Assembly: GCF_000472525.1 (NCBI RefSeq)
Contig: NZ_AWZT01000017.1
Location: forward strand, 95,502-131,461
Origin: Paraburkholderia dilworthii
GTDB lineage: Bacteria > Pseudomonadota > Gammaproteobacteria > Burkholderiales > Burkholderiaceae
Direction: 5' to 3'
Length of the DNA: 35,960 nt
The notes beneath the pieces were generated by a model. The model searched no databases. It was not told where the DNA came from and saw nothing but the letters and a program-made list of their open reading frames with translations. The translations under genes were made by a program, and so were the position numbers. Within the stretch, counting starts at the first letter, position 1. The number at the start of each line of letters is the position of its first letter. Below are positions 33,007-35,960 of this stretch, one piece after another.

Positions 33007-35604
33007 TTAAGCCGCCGCCTTCGACGACTCCAGAAAATCCTGCGCAAAACGTTGCAACACGCCGCCGGCCTCGTAGATGGAAACCTCTTCGGCTGTATCC
33101 AGCCGGCACGTCACCGGCACCTCGACCCGCTCAGCGCTTCTACGATGAATCACGAGCGTCAGGTCCGCGCGCGGCTTGCGTTCGCCGATTACATCGAAGG
33201 TCTCGGTGCCGTCAATCGCCAACGTGATGCGGTTCACGCCCGGTTTGAACTCCAGCGGCAACACGCCCATGCCGACGAGGTTCGTGCGGTGAATCCGCTC
33301 AAATCCTTCGGCGACAATCGCTTCAGCGCCGGCCAGACGCACGCCCTTGGCCGCCCAGTCACGCGACGAACCCTGGCCATAGTCGGCCCCGGCAATTACG
33401 ATCAGTGGCTGCTTGCGCTCCATATACGTTTCGATCGCTTCCCACATGCGCGTGATTTTGCCCTCGGGCTCGATGCGCGCCAACGAACCGGCCTTCACCT
33501 TGCCGTCCTCGATCACCATCTCGTTCTTCAGCGTCGGGTTCGCGAACGTGGCGCGCTGCGCGGTCAGGTGATCGCCGCGATGCGTCGCGTACGAATTGAA
33601 GTCCTCTTCGGGCAAGCCCATTTTCGTGAGGTATTCGCCCGCTGCACTGTCCGGCAGAATTGCATTCGATGGCGACAGGTGATCGGTCGTGATGTTGTCG
33701 CCGAGTACCGCAAGCGCACGCATGCCCTTCAACGTGCGCTCTCCCGCAAGCGCGCCTTCCCAATACGGCGGACGGCGAATGTACGTGCTCATCGGCCGCC
33801 AGTCGTAGAGCGGGTCCGCTTTCTCCTGCGTGTCCACGGAAACCGCGAACATCGGCTCGTACACTTTGCGGAACTGCTCGGGCTTCACGCTCGAAGCCAC
33901 GATTGCGTCGATTTCTTCGTCAGACGGCCAGATGTCCTTCAGCGTCACGTTATTGCCTTCTGCATCCACACCAAGCACATCTTTTTCAATGTCGAAGCGA
34001 ATCGTGCCCGCAATCGCATAAGCCACCACCAGCGGCGGCGATGCAAGAAACGCCTGCTTCGCGAACGGATGAATGCGCCCGTCGAAATTGCGGTTGCCCG
34101 ACAGCACAGCAGTCGCATACAAGTCGCGCTCCACGATTTCCTTCTGGATCGCCGGATCCAGCGCGCCGGACATGCCGTTGCACGACGTGCACGCATAAGC
34201 GACCACGCCAAAACCAAGCTGTTCGAGTTCGGACAGCAGGCCGGCCTCTTCCAGATACAACGTGACGGCTTTCGAGCCCGGCGCAAGCGACGTCTTCGCC
34301 CACGGCTTGCGCGTGAGTCCGCGCCGGTTCGCGTTACGCGCGATCAGGCCGGCGGCGATCATGTTGCGCGGATTGTTGGTATTCGTGCAGCTCGTGATCG
34401 CCGCGATGATCACCGCGCCGTCCGGCATCAAGCCCGGCTCGTTCTCGACTTTACCGCTGATGCCGCGCGCCGCCAGTTCTGAAACCGGCAGGCGCCGATG
34501 CGGATTCGACGGCCCGGCGAGCGTGCGCACGACCGTCGACAGATCGAACCTCAGTACGCGTTCATACTCGGCAAGCCTGAGGCTGTCGGCCCACAAGCCG
34601 GTTTCCTTCGCATACGTTTCGACCAGCTTCACGAGTTCGTCATCGCGGCCGGTGAGCTTCAGGTACTTGATGGTCTGCTCGTCGATATAGAACATCGCAG
34701 CCGTCGCGCCGAATTCGGGCGCCATGTTGGCAATCGTCGCCCGGTCGCCGAGCGTGAGCTTCGCCGTACCCTCGCCGAAGAATTCGAGGTACGCGCCGAC
34801 CACTTTTTCCTTGCGCAAAAATTCGGTCAGCGAGAGCACGACGTCGGTCGCCGTAATGCCTTCAGCGGGCTTGCCCGTCAGTTCCACGCCGACAATGTCC
34901 GGCAGCCGCATGTACGACGCGCGGCCCAGCATCACGCTTTCCGCTTCGAGTCCGCCGACGCCGATCGCGATCACACCGAGCGCATCGACCATCGGCGTAT
35001 GCGAATCCGTGCCCACCAGCGTATCGGGAAACGCAACGCCGTCTTTCACCTGCACGACCGGACTCATGCGTTCGAGGTTGATCTGATGCAGGATGCCGTT
35101 GCCGGGAGGAATCACATCGACGTTCCTGAACGCGCGCTTCGTCCAGTTGATGAAATCGAAGCGATCTTCATTGCGACGGTCTTCGATTGCGCGGTTCTTC
35201 GCGAACGCGTCCGGGTCGAAGCCGCCGCATTCCACGGCGAGCGAGTGATCCACGACAAGTTGCGTCGGCACGACCGGATTGACCATCGCTGGGTCGCCGC
35301 CTTGCGCGGCAATCGCGTCGCGCAAACCAGCGAGATCGACCAGCGCGGTCTGGCCCAGAATGTCGTGACATACCACGCGCGCCGGAAACCACGGAAAATC
35401 CAGCTCACGCTTGCGTTCGACAATCTGCTTCAGCGACGCGACGAGCGTCACCGGATCGCAGCGCCGCACGAGATTTTCGGCAAGCACGCGCGACGTGTAC
35501 GGCAGCTTGTCGTAGGCGCCGGTCTGGATTGCGTCGACGGCGGCGCGCGCATCGAAGAAATCGAGCTGGGTGCCCGGAAGGCGTTTGCGGTAGGCAGTAT
35601 TCAT
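33007..35604 (-). CDS. acnD: Fe/S-dependent 2-methylcitrate dehydratase
   Basis: This 865-residue aconitase-family enzyme is paired with PrpF. The substrate and cluster motifs are present: VVPTQLVVDHSLAVE, the [4Fe-4S] cysteines in ITSCTNT and YACTSCNG, GTDSHTPMVDALGV, and in the C-terminal swivel domain ADYGQGSSRDWAAKG. AcnD dehydrates 2-methylcitrate to trans-2-methylaconitate. It stands in for the iron-free PrpD. Length is normal. Identification as AcnD rather than housekeeping AcnA rests on its position between prpC and prpF and on the overall sequence. Confidence 0.95.
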   Translation of the reverse strand: MNTAYRKRLPGTQLDFFDARAAVDAIQTGAYDKLPYTSRVLAENLVRRCDPVTLVASLKQIVERKRELDFPWFPARVVCHDILGQTALVDLAGLRDAIAAQGGDPAMVNPVVPTQLVVDHSLAVECGGFDPDAFAKNRAIEDRRNEDRFDFINWTKRAFRNVDVIPPGNGILHQINLERMSPVVQVKDGVAFPDTLVGTDSHTPMVDALGVIAIGVGGLEAESVMLGRASYMRLPDIVGVELTGKPAEGITATDVVLSLTEFLRKEKVVGAYLEFFGEGTAKLTLGDRATIANMAPEFGATAAMFYIDEQTIKYLKLTGRDDELVKLVETYAKETGLWADSLRLAEYERVLRFDLSTVVRTLAGPSNPHRRLPVSELAARGISGKVENEPGLMPDGAVIIAAITSCTNTNNPRNMIAAGLIARNANRRGLTRKPWAKTSLAPGSKAVTLYLEEAGLLSELEQLGFGVVAYACTSCNGMSGALDPAIQKEIVERDLYATAVLSGNRNFDGRIHPFAKQAFLASPPLVVAYAIAGTIRFDIEKDVLGVDAEGNNVTLKDIWPSDEEIDAIVASSVKPEQFRKVYEPMFAVSVDTQEKADPLYDWRPMSTYIRRPPYWEGALAGERTLKGMRALAVLGDNITTDHLSPSNAILPDSAAGEYLTKMGLPEEDFNSYATHRGDHLTAQRATFANPTLKNEMVIEDGKVKAGSLARIEPEGKITRMWEAIETYMERKQPLIVIAGADYGQGSSRDWAAKGVRLAGAEAIVAEGFERIHRTNLVGMGVLPLEFKPGVNRITLAIDGTETFDVIGERKPRADLTLVIHRRSAERVEVPVTCRLDTAEEVSIYEAGGVLQRFAQDFLESSKAAA

Positions 35605-35730
35605 GGCGTGGGGACTAACAGTAATGATGCGGAACAGGGGCGGCGGCTAATCGCGTCGGACGGGCTTTCTACGGCGCGTTCCTGCTTTTATGAAGCGATC
35701 CGCCTAGTGTAGCTCGCGTCTGCAAAAAGC

Positions 35731-35763
35731 GGCCTTGGCTCGGGGTATTGGCGAGCCAAGGCC
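35731..35763 (-). terminator. Hairpin between prpC and acnD
   Basis: GGCCTTGGCTCG (35731-35742) and CGAGCCAAGGCC (35752-35763) form a perfect 12-base-pair stem with a 9-base loop; on the minus strand GCTTTTTGC follows. It could end or attenuate the prpC transcript before acnD. Confidence 0.7.
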
Positions 35764-35837
35764 CAGCTTCATCGCGTCACGCTTTCATAACGCAATGAAA
35801 AGAACGCATGCAGATGTGCTCTAACGCCAGATCGACC

Positions 35838-35960
35838 CTAGACGCGTTTCGCGAGCGGCACGAACGGCAGATCGTCGGGACCGGTGTAATTCGCGCTCGG
35901 GCGGATGATTTTGTTGTCGATCCGCTGCTCGATGATGTGCGCGCTCCAGCCAGCAGTGCG
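35838..35960 (-). CDS. prpC: 2-methylcitrate synthase, C-terminal 40 residues
   Basis: Only the 3' end is in the window. The frame reads RTAGWSAHIIEQRIDNKIIR, then PSANYTGPDDLPFVPLAKRV and TAG at 35838-35840. This matches the C-terminus of 2-methylcitrate synthases (citrate synthase family), including the conserved GW-AHIIEQ and PSANY stretches. The enzyme condenses propionyl-CoA and oxaloacetate, the first step of the cycle completed by AcnD and PrpF. It is 233 bases upstream of acnD with a hairpin between. Confidence 0.9.
   Translation of the reverse strand, partial: RTAGWSAHIIEQRIDNKIIRPSANYTGPDDLPFVPLAKRV

Noticed and set aside
33052..34482. A 476-codon plus-strand frame over acnD
   Set aside because: Antisense to a firm aconitase-family gene and no recognisable domain.

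Overview
The window is high-GC DNA of a Burkholderia-type betaproteobacterium, most likely Paraburkholderia. The signs are the oxc-frc oxalate locus, the prpC-acnD-prpF methylcitrate order, an ESPR-type trimeric autotransporter and the paired OxlT-type transporter with its small subunit. This assignment rests on gene content read by eye, not on a database search. I see no rRNA, tRNA, insertion sequence, phage gene or CRISPR array.

Layout. (1) 1-9982 is an oxalate island. A minus-strand operon runs oxc (oxalyl-CoA decarboxylase), frc (formyl-CoA transferase), then an ADP-forming acyl-CoA synthetase cut by the window edge. Next come a GntR/FCD regulator preceded by an overlapping 72-residue membrane ORF, an MHS-type MFS transporter, and an OFA-family (oxalate/formate) MFS transporter with a 42-residue partner. 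A near-identical 15-base motif occurs three times at the promoters here and is the probable GntR operator. (2) 10056-13739 holds a trimeric autotransporter adhesin built from duplicated head modules, and a DUF3830 gene. (3) 14249-18979 holds an AraC regulator, a LuxR-type solo with an intact acyl-homoserine-lactone pocket, a two-gene ABC-2 exporter and a secreted Gly-rich protein. (4) 19174-23710 is an envelope group: an OpgC-like membrane protein overlapping a tannase/feruloyl-esterase-like protein, and a divergent acyltransferase-3. (5) 23773-29997 holds a small disordered protein, a divergent second FtsH-like protease, an orphan ABC ATPase lacking key residues, a zinc-less MDR reductase and a TPR-glycosyltransferase-like protein. 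(6) 30183-30892 is a small copper unit: a CueR-type promoter, a CopZ-like chaperone and a DUF305 protein. (7) 31709-35960 is the 2-methylcitrate (propionate) operon, with a hairpin between prpC and acnD.

How it works together. Oxalate would enter through one or both MFS carriers, be converted to oxalyl-CoA by Frc, and be decarboxylated by Oxc to formyl-CoA, which recycles CoA to new oxalate. The co-transcribed ADP-forming synthetase is the least explained part. It could prime the cycle with oxalyl-CoA or recover ATP from formyl-CoA. The strongest candidates for something undescribed are that synthetase, the three-operator circuit with the small membrane ORF overlapping gntR, and the OpgC/tannase/acyltransferase group.
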